From positions 186,001 to 250,000 of the forward strand of contig NZ_RSAA01000020.1 of assembly GCF_003931915.1 (NCBI RefSeq): DNA of 64,000 nucleotides. The letters are read 5' to 3'. Shown one piece after another: positions 33,502 to 41,416 of this stretch. The notes below the pieces were generated by a model. It did not search any database. It saw only the letters and a list, made by a program, of their open reading frames with translations, and was not told where the DNA came from. Each line of letters opens with the position of its first letter. The stretch's first letter is position 1. The stretch is from Saccharopolyspora rhizosphaerae (GTDB lineage: Bacteria > Actinomycetota > Actinomycetes > Mycobacteriales > Pseudonocardiaceae). Position numbers and translations under genes: made by a program.

Positions 33502-34602
33502 CTACGCGGCGAAGCGGCCCTTCCCCGTGCCCAGGGGCAGGTCGAGGGTGGTGCGGATGCCGGGTTCGGCGGCCACGACCGCCGGGATGGCGTTCACGAT
33601 CCGGCCCGCCGCCGCGACGATGGCGGCGTGGTTGTGATCGCCCTGTCGGCTGGTCGGGCAGATGTCGACGGCGTAGGACGGTTCTCCGGTGATCTCCACC
33701 CGGTAGGAACCGCCGGGCTGCGCCGGTCGCGCCCAGTCCGGCCGCAGGTCCTCGCGCAGCCGCGTCACGTGCTCGACGACGATCGCGGGACGCCCCGCCA
33801 CCACACCGGTGATCTCGAAGCGGACCGCTGCGGTGCCGCCGCGCGGGATGTGGCCGGCGGCGACGTCGAAGGCCTCCGGCGCGGGTTCGCGCTCGACGTG
33901 CTCGGTGATCTCGTCGACCTCGACGCCGAGACCGGCCGCCAGCTGCCGGATCGTGGTTCCCCACGCCATCCCCAGCACGCCCGGTAGGTAGAGCATCGGT
34001 GTCTCGTCCTCGGGCTTGCCGAAGCCCATGACGTCGAACATGACGGTGGCGCCGTCGTAGGTGGCGTAGTCGGCGATCTCCAGGCACCGCACCTGCTCGA
34101 CGCGCCGGCAGGTGCTCATCAGCGCGAACGGCAGGAGGTCGTTGGCGAAACCCGGGTCCACGCCGGTGATGAACAGGCTCGCACCGCCGTCCCGCGCGGC
34201 CTGTTCCACGCCGTCGACCACGTCCTGCGGGAACACCTGCCACGGGTGCTGCAGGGTCACCGGGGCCGATCCGACGACGTCGATGCCCGCGGCGAGCAGC
34301 TGCCGGACGTCCTCGATCGCCTCGAACGGCCGCGTGTCGCCCATCGCGCAGTACACCGCGCAATCCGGTCGTGCGGCGATGATCTCGTCGAAGTCCCCGG
34401 TGGCGGGGATGCCGGTGACGCCGTCGAGCCCGGCGAGCTCACCGGCGTCGCGACCGACCTTCGCCGCGTTCGACACCCACACGCCGGTGAGTTCGCACTC
34501 GGGCGCCTCCAGCACCCCCGCGAGCGCGAGTCGTCCCACGTTGCCCGTGCCGATGTGCGCCACCCGGATTCCCACTGCGCCCGCCTCCTCGCCGATCGAC
34601 AT
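33502..34602 (-). CDS. Dihydrodipicolinate reductase-like NAD(P)-binding protein
   Basis: A 366-residue Rossmann-fold protein with VAHIGTGNVGRLALAGVLEA at the start, then TGDFDEIIAARPDCAVYCA, and the conserved block FITGVDPGFANDLLPFALMS. Many actinobacterial members of this group are labelled dihydrodipicolinate reductase but occur in catabolic clusters, and they are too long for true DapB (about 245 residues), so the lysine pathway is unlikely. A KstR-type palindrome lies 34 bp upstream of its start, pairing it with the convergent steroid-type SDR gene. A reductase acting on a steroid-ring or acyl intermediate is a reasonable guess. Confidence 0.8.
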   Translation of the reverse strand: MSIGEEAGAVGIRVAHIGTGNVGRLALAGVLEAPECELTGVWVSNAAKVGRDAGELAGLDGVTGIPATGDFDEIIAARPDCAVYCAMGDTRPFEAIEDVRQLLAAGIDVVGSAPVTLQHPWQVFPQDVVDGVEQAARDGGASLFITGVDPGFANDLLPFALMSTCRRVEQVRCLEIADYATYDGATVMFDVMGFGKPEDETPMLYLPGVLGMAWGTTIRQLAAGLGVEVDEITEHVEREPAPEAFDVAAGHIPRGGTAAVRFEITGVVAGRPAIVVEHVTRLREDLRPDWARPAQPGGSYRVEITGEPSYAVDICPTSRQGDHNHAAIVAAAGRIVNAIPAVVAAEPGIRTTLDLPLGTGKGRFAA

Positions 34603-34636
34603 CCGCGCCGGAGGCTACCCGCCCGCACCCCATCCC

Positions 34637-34650
34637 TGGAACATGTTCCA
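34637..34650. promoter_or_regulatory. KstR-like operator upstream of the DapB-like gene
   Basis: TGGAACATGTTCCA is a perfect 14-bp palindrome and an exact match to TnnAACnnGTTnnA. It lies 34 bp before the start of the DapB-like gene and shares 11 of 14 bases with the site at 32710-32723, so one regulator probably binds both. Confidence 0.6.
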
Positions 34651-34735
34651 CATCGATGGGGAACCGTCGAGGAGGCGCAGGACCGTGCGAGCGACGGACC
34701 ACCGCCGCACCACCGGGCACGGGACGTGGTCGTCC

Positions 34736-34942
34736 CTACTGGGGTGCAGCAGCCAACTCCTGCACGGGCGCACCCAGCAGGCCGGCAGCTTCCGAGGCGG
34801 TCTGCTGGGCCAGTTGCAGAGCACCGTGCAGGAGTTCGGTGGCTTGCTCCGGCCCGCCCGCGGGGGCTGCCACCACGATCCCGCCACCCGCCAGCACGAA
34901 GCCCGCCGCCATCGTCGCCACGAACGTGGAACGCAACCGCAT
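34736..34942 (-). CDS. Small secreted protein of unknown function
   Basis: A 68-residue protein beginning with a good signal peptide: MRLRST, a hydrophobic run (FVATMAAGFVLAGGGIVV) and a likely cleavage after AAPA. The mature part is about 38 residues, Ala/Gln/Leu-rich and amphipathic (ATELLHGALQLAQQTASEAA). AGGAGG lies 5 nt before the ATG, which makes this a convincing gene despite its size. No family recognised. It stands alone between the DapB-like and ROK genes. Confidence 0.65.
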   Translation of the reverse strand: MRLRSTFVATMAAGFVLAGGGIVVAAPAGGPEQATELLHGALQLAQQTASEAAGLLGAPVQELAAAPQ

Positions 34943-35102
34943 CACGACCTCCTAGAGGTAAGCCCCTTTCCGGCTCACCCAGAGGTACTAGGTGTCGAGA
35001 GGCGTGCAGCGCGACGCCACGATGGGATGAGGCCGGCGTCCCGCCCTTCCGTCGTTCCGCAGCCCGCGACGGCGGTGCGTCGAGAACGCGCAGCACGGGC
35101 TG

Positions 35103-36275
35103 TCATTCGGCGGCGAGCAGCACGTCCACCGACGACGGCGAGTACACCGAGTCGACGACCGTGGCGTGGAGGCCGAGGATCCCGGCCCGCTCGCCCAGTT
35201 CCGTCGTGGTGACCAGGAGGTTGCGCGTCGCCCGCGGGAGGGCCCGCTGGTAGAGCACTTCGCGGAGCCCGCTGACGAACTGGGCTTCGGCGAGGTCTCC
35301 GGCGAGCACCAGCACCTGCGGGTTGACCAGGCACACCACGGTGCTGAGCACTTCGCCGATGAGCTGCCCCGCCTCCCGGGCCAGCCGCACCGCCTCCGGC
35401 TGCCCTTCGCGGACGCGGGAGGCGAACTCGCGGCTGGAGGCGGTCGGCACACCGGCGGCGTTCAGCCGTCGCGCGAGAGCCGAGCCGCTGGCCAGCGCGG
35501 CGAGGCAGCCCGTCGAGCCGCACATGCACTGCGCCTCCGAGGCGTTCTCGACCCGGACGTGGCCGAGGTCGCCCGCGCCTCCGTCGACCCCCCGGTAGAC
35601 CTCGCCGCCGAGGACCATGCCCGCCCCGATGCCGGTGGCGACCTTCACCAGCACCAGCGAGGAGCTCTCCGGGAACCGCGCGGTGCGCTCACCGATGGCC
35701 ATGACGTTGGCGTCGTTGTCCACCAGGACCGGCACGTCCCAGCGCTCACGCAGGTGCTCGGCGATCGGGAACCCGTCCCAGCCGGGCATGATCGGCGGCT
35801 GGCGCACCACGCCCGCCTCGAACTCGACAGGCCCGGGAACGCCGAGCCCGATGCCGCGGACCTCGTCCGGGCAGCGCCCGGCCTGCTCCAGCAGGTCCCG
35901 GAAGCGCCGGTCCGCCCAGTCCAGGACGGCGTCCGGGCCGTCGGCGACGTCGATCCGCTCGACCTCCTCGGCCAGCGCGCGGCCGGCGAGGTCGAACAGC
36001 GCGGTGCGGGCGCGGGTGGCGCCGAGGTCGGCGGCCAGCACCAGGCCGTGCTCGTGGTTGAAGTCGAGCCGCACCGGCGGCCGTCCACCGGTGGAGGAGT
36101 CGACGCCGGTCGGGCGCAGGAACCCGTGGGACAGCAGCGCGTCGAGCCGCTGGCCCACGGTGGACCGGGACAGGCCGGTGACCTTCTGCAGTTCCGCGCG
36201 CGTGCGGGCACGCCCGGTCCGCACCAGCCACAGCAGGTGGCCCGCGCTGGTCAGGTCCTCAGCCCTTGTCGGCAC
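35103..36275 (-). CDS. ROK-family transcriptional regulator
   Basis: A 390-residue NagC/XylR-type repressor. The N-terminal winged helix is RAELQKVTGLSRSTVGQRLD with GRPPVRLDF. It is followed by the ROK sugar-kinase-like fold: LAADLGATRARTALFDL, IGLGVPGPVEFEAGVV, VLVDNDANVMAIGE, and the zinc motif GHVRVENASEAQCMCGSTGC. It overlaps the downstream end of the permease gene by 17 bp, so it is the last gene of the importer operon. It probably represses both this operon and the divergent catabolic genes, releasing DNA when its sugar binds. Confidence 0.92.
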   Translation of the reverse strand: MPTRAEDLTSAGHLLWLVRTGRARTRAELQKVTGLSRSTVGQRLDALLSHGFLRPTGVDSSTGGRPPVRLDFNHEHGLVLAADLGATRARTALFDLAGRALAEEVERIDVADGPDAVLDWADRRFRDLLEQAGRCPDEVRGIGLGVPGPVEFEAGVVRQPPIMPGWDGFPIAEHLRERWDVPVLVDNDANVMAIGERTARFPESSSLVLVKVATGIGAGMVLGGEVYRGVDGGAGDLGHVRVENASEAQCMCGSTGCLAALASGSALARRLNAAGVPTASSREFASRVREGQPEAVRLAREAGQLIGEVLSTVVCLVNPQVLVLAGDLAEAQFVSGLREVLYQRALPRATRNLLVTTTELGERAGILGLHATVVDSVYSPSSVDVLLAAE

Positions 36276-37128
36276 CGCTGGTGAGCCCTTCGGTCAGCAT
36301 TCGTTCCGCCGCGTAGAACAGCACGACGATCGGAACCGTCAGCACCACCGATCCTGCCATGAGCACGGTCTTGGGCACCTCGATGCCGCTGGAGAGCTGC
36401 GCCAGGCCCAGTGACACCGTCCAGCCGTCGCGGTCCTCGACCAGGAACAGCAGCGCGAACAGGAACTCGTTCCAGGCGATCATGAACACGTACAAGCCGT
36501 TGGCCAGGAGCGCGGGCGCGGCCAACGGCATCGTGACCCGCCACATCGTCTGCCACCGCGTGCACCCGTCGACGGCGGCGGCCTCCTCGACCGCGTCCGG
36601 GATCGTCGACAGGTAGTTGCGCAGCATGTAGATGGACACCGGCACGGTCTGGGCGATGTAGACGATCGCCAGGCCGAGCAGCGACCCGCGCAGGCCGAGG
36701 CGGGTGAACGCCACGAACAGCGGCACGGCCAGCAGGATCGCCGGGAACATGTAGACCGCCAGGAACAGGAAGTGGACCTGTCCTCGTCCGGTGAAGCGCA
36801 GCCGGCTGACGGCGTAGGCGCCGGGGATGGTCACCGCCAGCGTCAGCACCACGGTCCCCAGCGACACCAGCGCCGAGTTCGTCAGCAGCGTCAGCATGCC
36901 CTGGCCCTCGGCGTCCTCGGACCGCAGCACCTCGGCGTAGGTCTCGGTGGTCCACTCCGAGAAGCCCACCCACAGCGCTCCCGGGTCCTGGAGCAGCTGT
37001 TCGACGGGGCGCACCGACAGCAGCAGCATGTAGTAGAACGGGAACAGCGTCGCCACGGCGAGTCCCGCGAGCACCACCCAGCGCAGCGCGCCGAAGAGCC
37101 GGGTCTCGAAACCGTTCCGGGTCATCAC
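36259..37128 (-). CDS. Carbohydrate ABC transporter permease (MalG type)
   Basis: A 289-residue inner-membrane permease with six helices, starting around WVVLAGLAVATLFPFYYMLLL. The ATPase-contact EAA loop reads EEAAAVDGCTRWQTMWRVTMPLA, with the expected Glu-Ala-Ala and Gly. It begins 4 bp inside the end of the MalF-type gene (ATGA overlap) and ends inside the ROK gene, so translation of all three is coupled. No ATPase gene is present, as is usual for actinomycete sugar importers that share a common MsiK-type ATPase. Confidence 0.92.
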   Translation of the reverse strand: MMTRNGFETRLFGALRWVVLAGLAVATLFPFYYMLLLSVRPVEQLLQDPGALWVGFSEWTTETYAEVLRSEDAEGQGMLTLLTNSALVSLGTVVLTLAVTIPGAYAVSRLRFTGRGQVHFLFLAVYMFPAILLAVPLFVAFTRLGLRGSLLGLAIVYIAQTVPVSIYMLRNYLSTIPDAVEEAAAVDGCTRWQTMWRVTMPLAAPALLANGLYVFMIAWNEFLFALLFLVEDRDGWTVSLGLAQLSSGIEVPKTVLMAGSVVLTVPIVVLFYAAERMLTEGLTSGADKG

Positions 37129-38093
37129 GACTCCTCACCGTCCGCCCTGGGGGCGAAGAACTTCAGGTAGACCGCCAGGAAGACCAGCAGCACCGCCGCC
37201 AGCACCAGCGCCTGTGCGGAGGCGGCACCGACGTCGAAGCGCGCGGTGAGGAAGTCGTAGACCCGCACGCTGGCCACGTCCGTGCCCGACCCGCCACCGG
37301 TGAGCAGGTAGACGTCGTCGAACTTGTTGAAGTTCATGACGAACCGCAGCATCGCCAGCAGCGCCAGGACGGGAGCGAGCTGCGGCCAGACGATGTGCCG
37401 GAACCGCTGGGTCGGCGCGGCGTCGTCGACCACGGCGGCCTCTTCGAGGTCGCGCGGGATCGCCTGCATCCGCGCCAGCAGGAACAGGAACGCGAAGGGG
37501 AAGTACCGCCACCCCTCGAAGACGATCACGGTCAGCAGCGCGACGGGGACCGGGACCTGCAGGCCCAGCAGGGAGACCGTGGTCTCGCGGTCGGTGAGGA
37601 AGGCGATCGGCTCGTCCCACCCCAGCAGGCGCATCCCCCAGTCGTTGACGATGCCGTACTGTGGGCTGAGCATCACCTCCCACACGAACGCCACCGCGAC
37701 CACCGGCGCGACGTAAGGCAGCAGCATCGCGCCGCGCAGCAGGGCGCGCCCGCGGAACGGCCGCCGCAGCGCCAGAGCCGCGACCAGGCCGAGCCCGAGC
37801 GAGAGGAGCGTGCCGCCCACCGCGTAGGCCACCGTGGTGCCCAGCGAGCTCCAGAAGCCCGGGGACCCGAGCACGGTGCTGAAGTTGCGCAGCGTGTAGG
37901 CGTCGAACAGCCCAGCGCTCTGGATGTCGATGAGCCGGATGCGCTGGAAGGCCAGCACCACCGTCCACAGGATCGGCAGCACCACGACCGCCAGCACCAC
38001 CAGCAGCGTGGGCGAGATGAGCAGCAGTCCGTCCCGGTTCTCGCGCTGCCGCAACGTGCGACGCCTCGTCGTCGGGGTCGTCGTCGAAGTCAT
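37125..38093 (-). CDS. Carbohydrate ABC transporter permease (MalF type)
   Basis: A 322-residue permease with six membrane helices; the first is LLLISPTLLVVLAVVVLPILW after a Thr/Arg-rich cytoplasmic start. The EAA loop is DLEEAAVVDDAAPTQRFRHI, followed by a conserved Gly-poor variant. It lies 12 bp after the solute-binding protein gene and overlaps the MalG-type gene by 4 bp. Together they should form the membrane channel of a sugar importer. Confidence 0.92.
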   Translation of the reverse strand: MTSTTTPTTRRRTLRQRENRDGLLLISPTLLVVLAVVVLPILWTVVLAFQRIRLIDIQSAGLFDAYTLRNFSTVLGSPGFWSSLGTTVAYAVGGTLLSLGLGLVAALALRRPFRGRALLRGAMLLPYVAPVVAVAFVWEVMLSPQYGIVNDWGMRLLGWDEPIAFLTDRETTVSLLGLQVPVPVALLTVIVFEGWRYFPFAFLFLLARMQAIPRDLEEAAVVDDAAPTQRFRHIVWPQLAPVLALLAMLRFVMNFNKFDDVYLLTGGGSGTDVASVRVYDFLTARFDVGAASAQALVLAAVLLVFLAVYLKFFAPRADGEES

Positions 38094-38105
38094 GGTCGGG
38101 CCTTC

Positions 38106-39491
38106 CTAGTTCAAGGAGGTCTGGATGGCGCGGACCTCGTCGGCGGCCTCGCCGGCCGTCTCGGCCGGATCGCCGCCGTTGAGCAACGAGTTCACGGCGT
38201 GCGGCACGGGCATCTCACCGAGGGTCGCGCCGACGAGCACGCCTTGGCGCTGCTCGAAGCCCCAGCGGCGGAACCGGTCGGCGCCGGTGCGCAGCTCGTC
38301 GATCGTCTCCGGCGGGTAGATCTCGCCCAGCCGTCGCTTGACGTCGACACCGGCCGGTGCCTGCTGCCAGGCGCGGGTGAAGCGCTCGGGGTCCTGTGCG
38401 GTTCCCTTGCGGGCGGGCAGCTTCCCCTCCGGCGCCATGCCCAGCCAGTCCGGGTAGCCCTCGTCGAGCATGTGCTCCACGAAGCGCTTGGCCTGCTCGC
38501 GCTTGGCGCCCACCGGCACGGTCCACGACGTGAGTTCGCCGTACTGGGCCGGTTCGGTGGCGTCGGGTCCCTTGAGGGCGCTGACGATCCCGGTGTTGCG
38601 GGCCAGGAACGTCGGGTCGTCCTGGCACTGCGAGCAGGCGGGTGCCGCGTCGGCACGCAGACCGCCGAGCTCGTCGAGCAGGAAGGTCGACCAGGACAGC
38701 ATCGCCGAGCGGCCGGCGAAGTAGGTGGCGCGGGTGGAGTCGATGTCCTGCGCCCCGGGCGGGGAGTACCGGCTGATCAGCCCGTGGACGAACCGGAAGG
38801 TCTCGCGGCACTGCGGGCTGTCGAGCTCGACGCGGCCGGCTCCGTCGACGAGCCGGCAGTCGTTGGCCAGCGCGAAGGATTCGAAGGCCTGGCCGGTGGC
38901 GGTGTCGTTGGCGTGCGTGGCCATCGAGATGCCGGAGGTGCCACCGCGGTTGAGCACCCGCGCGGCGTGCTCGATCTTCTCGTAGGTGTCAGGCACCGGA
39001 AGGCCGGCCTGGGCGAAGAGGTCCTTGCGGTAGGCCAGGACTTGGGCCCACGCGTCGGAGGGCACGGCCAGTCGGCGGTCGCCGTCGGCGGTGAGCTGCA
39101 GCGCCCGCTGGGAGAACGTGTCGGGTCCGAGCGCGTCGAGGACCTCCTGGTTGGCGCGGGTGTCGAGGAGTTCGTTGCCGGCCATCTGCCAGGTCGCGCT
39201 CAGCGGCAGCGCACCGATGACGTCGGGCATGGTGCCCGCTGCAGCGGCGGACATGATCATCTGGCTGAACTGGTTCTCGTCGACGGCGACCACGCGCACC
39301 GGGATCCCGGTCTCGGCGGTGAACCGCTGCGTGATGGCTTCGGTCGCGCGCACCCGGTCGGACTGGCTCTCCAAGCTCCACACGACCAGCGCGTCGTCCT
39401 CTGCCGGGGGTGCGCACCCGGACAGCAGCGCGGTGCAGCCGACCACCGCCAGCACGACGCCCATCAGCCTGGACCTGGCCCGCATCACCAT
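38106..39491 (-). CDS. Sugar-binding lipoprotein of an ABC importer
   Basis: A 461-residue extracellular solute-binding protein (family 1). A lipoprotein signal peptide is clear: basic start (MRARSRLMG), hydrophobic run and lipobox LLSGC. The mature part begins with VVWSLESQSDRVRATEAITQ and shows the family pattern AATWQMAG-like segments, DAWAQVLAYRKDLFAQAGLP and DPTFLARNTGIVSALKG. An extra Cys pair (ACSQC) may form a disulfide. The ATG at 39491 has AAGGAG upstream; an ATG at 39485 is also possible. First gene of the importer operon, divergent from the sugar dehydrogenase gene. Confidence 0.9.
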   Translation of the reverse strand: MVMRARSRLMGVVLAVVGCTALLSGCAPPAEDDALVVWSLESQSDRVRATEAITQRFTAETGIPVRVVAVDENQFSQMIMSAAAAGTMPDVIGALPLSATWQMAGNELLDTRANQEVLDALGPDTFSQRALQLTADGDRRLAVPSDAWAQVLAYRKDLFAQAGLPVPDTYEKIEHAARVLNRGGTSGISMATHANDTATGQAFESFALANDCRLVDGAGRVELDSPQCRETFRFVHGLISRYSPPGAQDIDSTRATYFAGRSAMLSWSTFLLDELGGLRADAAPACSQCQDDPTFLARNTGIVSALKGPDATEPAQYGELTSWTVPVGAKREQAKRFVEHMLDEGYPDWLGMAPEGKLPARKGTAQDPERFTRAWQQAPAGVDVKRRLGEIYPPETIDELRTGADRFRRWGFEQRQGVLVGATLGEMPVPHAVNSLLNGGDPAETAGEAADEVRAIQTSLN

Positions 39492-39533
39492 CACGCTCCT
39501 TCGCGCGTTCCTCGCCGCCGCATCACACCAGAG

Positions 39534-39569
39534 ACTTATGATTGCCCGCAAGACATAAGTATGTAGACT
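39534..39569. promoter_or_regulatory. Divergent sugar-operon promoter with a ROK-type operator
   Basis: ACTTATG (39534-39540) and CATAAGT (39554-39560) form a perfect inverted repeat 13 bp apart, similar in overall length to known ROK sites. On the plus strand TTGCCC (39542-39547) and TAGACT (39564-39569), 16 bp apart, make a good -35/-10 pair overlapping it. It lies in the 108-bp gap between the importer and catabolic genes and could control both. Confidence 0.6.
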
Positions 39570-39599
39570 GCGCGACAAATCTCGGAGCGAGGAGGCCCC

Positions 39600-40619
39600 G
39601 TGCCACGGGTCGTGCAGTTCACCGGTCCCCGACAGGTCGACGTCACCGCCATCCCCACTGAAACCCGTGCGGCGGGCCAAGTCCGGGTCCGCACCCGGTA
39701 CTCCGGCATCTCCGCCGGCACCGAGCTCACCGCCTACCGCGGCACGAACCCCTACCTGACGCGGACCTGGGACGCCGAGCGCCGCCTGTTCACCGGCACC
39801 GCCTCGGCACCGACGCAGCCCTACCCCGTCGTCGGCTGGGGGTACTCGGAGGTCGGCGAGGTCGTCGAAGCCGACGACCCGGCACGGGTGAGCGAGCAGG
39901 TGTGGGGCATCTGGGGCCACCGCAGCGAAGCCGTTCTCCCGGCGGAGGAGGTCCGGCGCGTCCCGGGCGGCGTGCACCCGCTGGCCGCCGCGTTCGCGCG
40001 GGTGGGAGCGGTGGCGCTCAACGCCGTGCTGTCCGCAGAGGTGCACCTCGGCGAGCGGGTCGCGGTGTTCGGGCAGGGTGTGATCGGCCTGCTGGCGACG
40101 AGACTGCTGCGCTGCAGCGGCGTCGAGGTCGTCGCCGTGGACACCATCGCGCAGCGCAGGGACAAGGCCCTCGAGTTCGGCGCCGCGCACGCCGTGGAGG
40201 GCGCCGGGGCCGCGGAGCGGGTGCGCGAGCTGGGCGGCGCGGACGTGGCGATCGACCTCAGCGGCTCCTACCGCGCGCTGCACGAGGCGATCCGGACCGT
40301 GGTGGTCGGCGGCCGGGTGGTCGCCGCGGGCTTCTACCAGGACGAAGCCGTGGGGCTGCGGCTCGGCGAGGAGTTCCACCACAACCGCGTCGAGCTGGTC
40401 AGCTCCCAGATCGGCGGTGTGCCGCCCAAGCTGGCCGGGCGCTGGGACCAGGACCGGCTCACCACGACCTTCCTCGACCAGTGCGCCCGCGGAGCCGTCG
40501 ACCCGACCGCGCTGGTCACCCACCTGCTCGCCCCCTCGGACGTCGAGCGCGCCTACCGGCTGCTCGACGAGGGGGCGCCCGAGGTGCTGCAGATCGTCCT
40601 CGACTTCGAACAGGAGTGA
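39600..40619 (+). CDS. Zinc-type alcohol/polyol dehydrogenase (MDR family)
   Basis: A 339-residue medium-chain dehydrogenase-fold protein: YSGISAGTELTAYRGTN and PVVGWGYSEVGEVVEA at the front, then the Rossmann motif VAVFGQGVIGLLATRLLRCS with an acidic VDTIAQRR that favours NAD. The usual Cys/His zinc ligands of alcohol dehydrogenases are not obvious (SAGTE replaces CHTD), so it may be a zinc-free member related to BchC-like sugar dehydrogenases. GTG start after GGAGG. First of three coupled genes and likely to oxidise the sugar or sugar acid released by the glycosidase encoded at the end. Confidence 0.85.
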   Translation: MPRVVQFTGPRQVDVTAIPTETRAAGQVRVRTRYSGISAGTELTAYRGTNPYLTRTWDAERRLFTGTASAPTQPYPVVGWGYSEVGEVVEADDPARVSEQVWGIWGHRSEAVLPAEEVRRVPGGVHPLAAAFARVGAVALNAVLSAEVHLGERVAVFGQGVIGLLATRLLRCSGVEVVAVDTIAQRRDKALEFGAAHAVEGAGAAERVRELGGADVAIDLSGSYRALHEAIRTVVVGGRVVAAGFYQDEAVGLRLGEEFHHNRVELVSSQIGGVPPKLAGRWDQDRLTTTFLDQCARGAVDPTALVTHLLAPSDVERAYRLLDEGAPEVLQIVLDFEQE

Positions 40620-40621
40620 AC

Positions 40622-41416
40622 GTGAGACTCGCCTGCCAGGAACAACTCCTGCCCGGTGCGTCGCTGGAGGCCAAGTGGAAGTTCGCCGTCGAGGCCGGTT
40701 TCGACGCGATCGAGCTGCGCGGTCGCGGTGACTTCCACTTCCGCGACCGGCTCCCGGAACTGCGCCGCGCCCGCGAGAACGGTGTCGTGATGCCGACCGT
40801 GTGCGTCGAGATGCCGCACTTCTTCGCGGCCTTCGACGCCGAGCTGCGGCGAGACGCCATCGACCAGCTCAAGTCGCAGCTGTCGGTGATGGCCGAGATC
40901 GGCGGCCGTGGCGCGATGACCCCGGCGTCGTGGGGGATGTTCTCCCGACGGTTGCCGCCGTTCGAGCCGCCCCGCTCCCCGGAGGAGGACCGCGAGGTGC
41001 TGCTCGCGGGGCTGGCGGAGCTGGGTGAGCACGCGCGGGCCGAGGGCGTGCAGATCTACCTGGAACCCCTCAACCGCTACGAGGACCACATGGTCAACCG
41101 GTTGGACCAGGCGATCGACCTCGTGGACGAGGTCGGCGTGGACTCCGTCCGGGTGGTGGCGGACACCTACCACATGAACATCGAGGAGGACGATCCCGTG
41201 ACCGCGTTGCTGAACTCCGTGCCCCACCTCGGGCACGTGCAGGTCAGCGAGTCCAACCGGTTCCAGCCCGGCACCGGGCACCTCGACTGGTCGGCGCTGC
41301 TGGGCGCGCTGTCCGCCGGAGGTTACGACGGGTACCTGGCGGTGGAGTGCCGGCTGCGCGGCGAGCCCGAGCAGGCCGTGGCTTCGGTGCCGACGTTCCT
41401 GAGGAGGCAGCGATGA
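40622..41416 (+). CDS. Sugar phosphate isomerase/epimerase-like TIM-barrel protein
   Basis: A 264-residue xylose-isomerase-like barrel. Typical strands are VEAGFDAIELRGRGDFHF, GVQIYLEPLNRYEDHMVN with a metal-ligand Glu, VRVVADTYHMNIEEDD with Asp and His, LGHVQVSESNRFQPGTGHLDW, and GYLAVECRLRG with the last Glu. These supply the metal site of the family. GTG start 2 bp after the dehydrogenase stop with AGGAG upstream. The stop overlaps the next ATG (ATGA), so translation is coupled. Confidence 0.87.
   Translation: MRLACQEQLLPGASLEAKWKFAVEAGFDAIELRGRGDFHFRDRLPELRRARENGVVMPTVCVEMPHFFAAFDAELRRDAIDQLKSQLSVMAEIGGRGAMTPASWGMFSRRLPPFEPPRSPEEDREVLLAGLAELGEHARAEGVQIYLEPLNRYEDHMVNRLDQAIDLVDEVGVDSVRVVADTYHMNIEEDDPVTALLNSVPHLGHVQVSESNRFQPGTGHLDWSALLGALSAGGYDGYLAVECRLRGEPEQAVASVPTFLRRQR

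Noticed and set aside
33502..34602. Calling the DapB-like gene a lysine biosynthesis enzyme
   Set aside because: It is about 120 residues longer than DapB, has no lysine genes nearby, and carries a catabolic-type operator.
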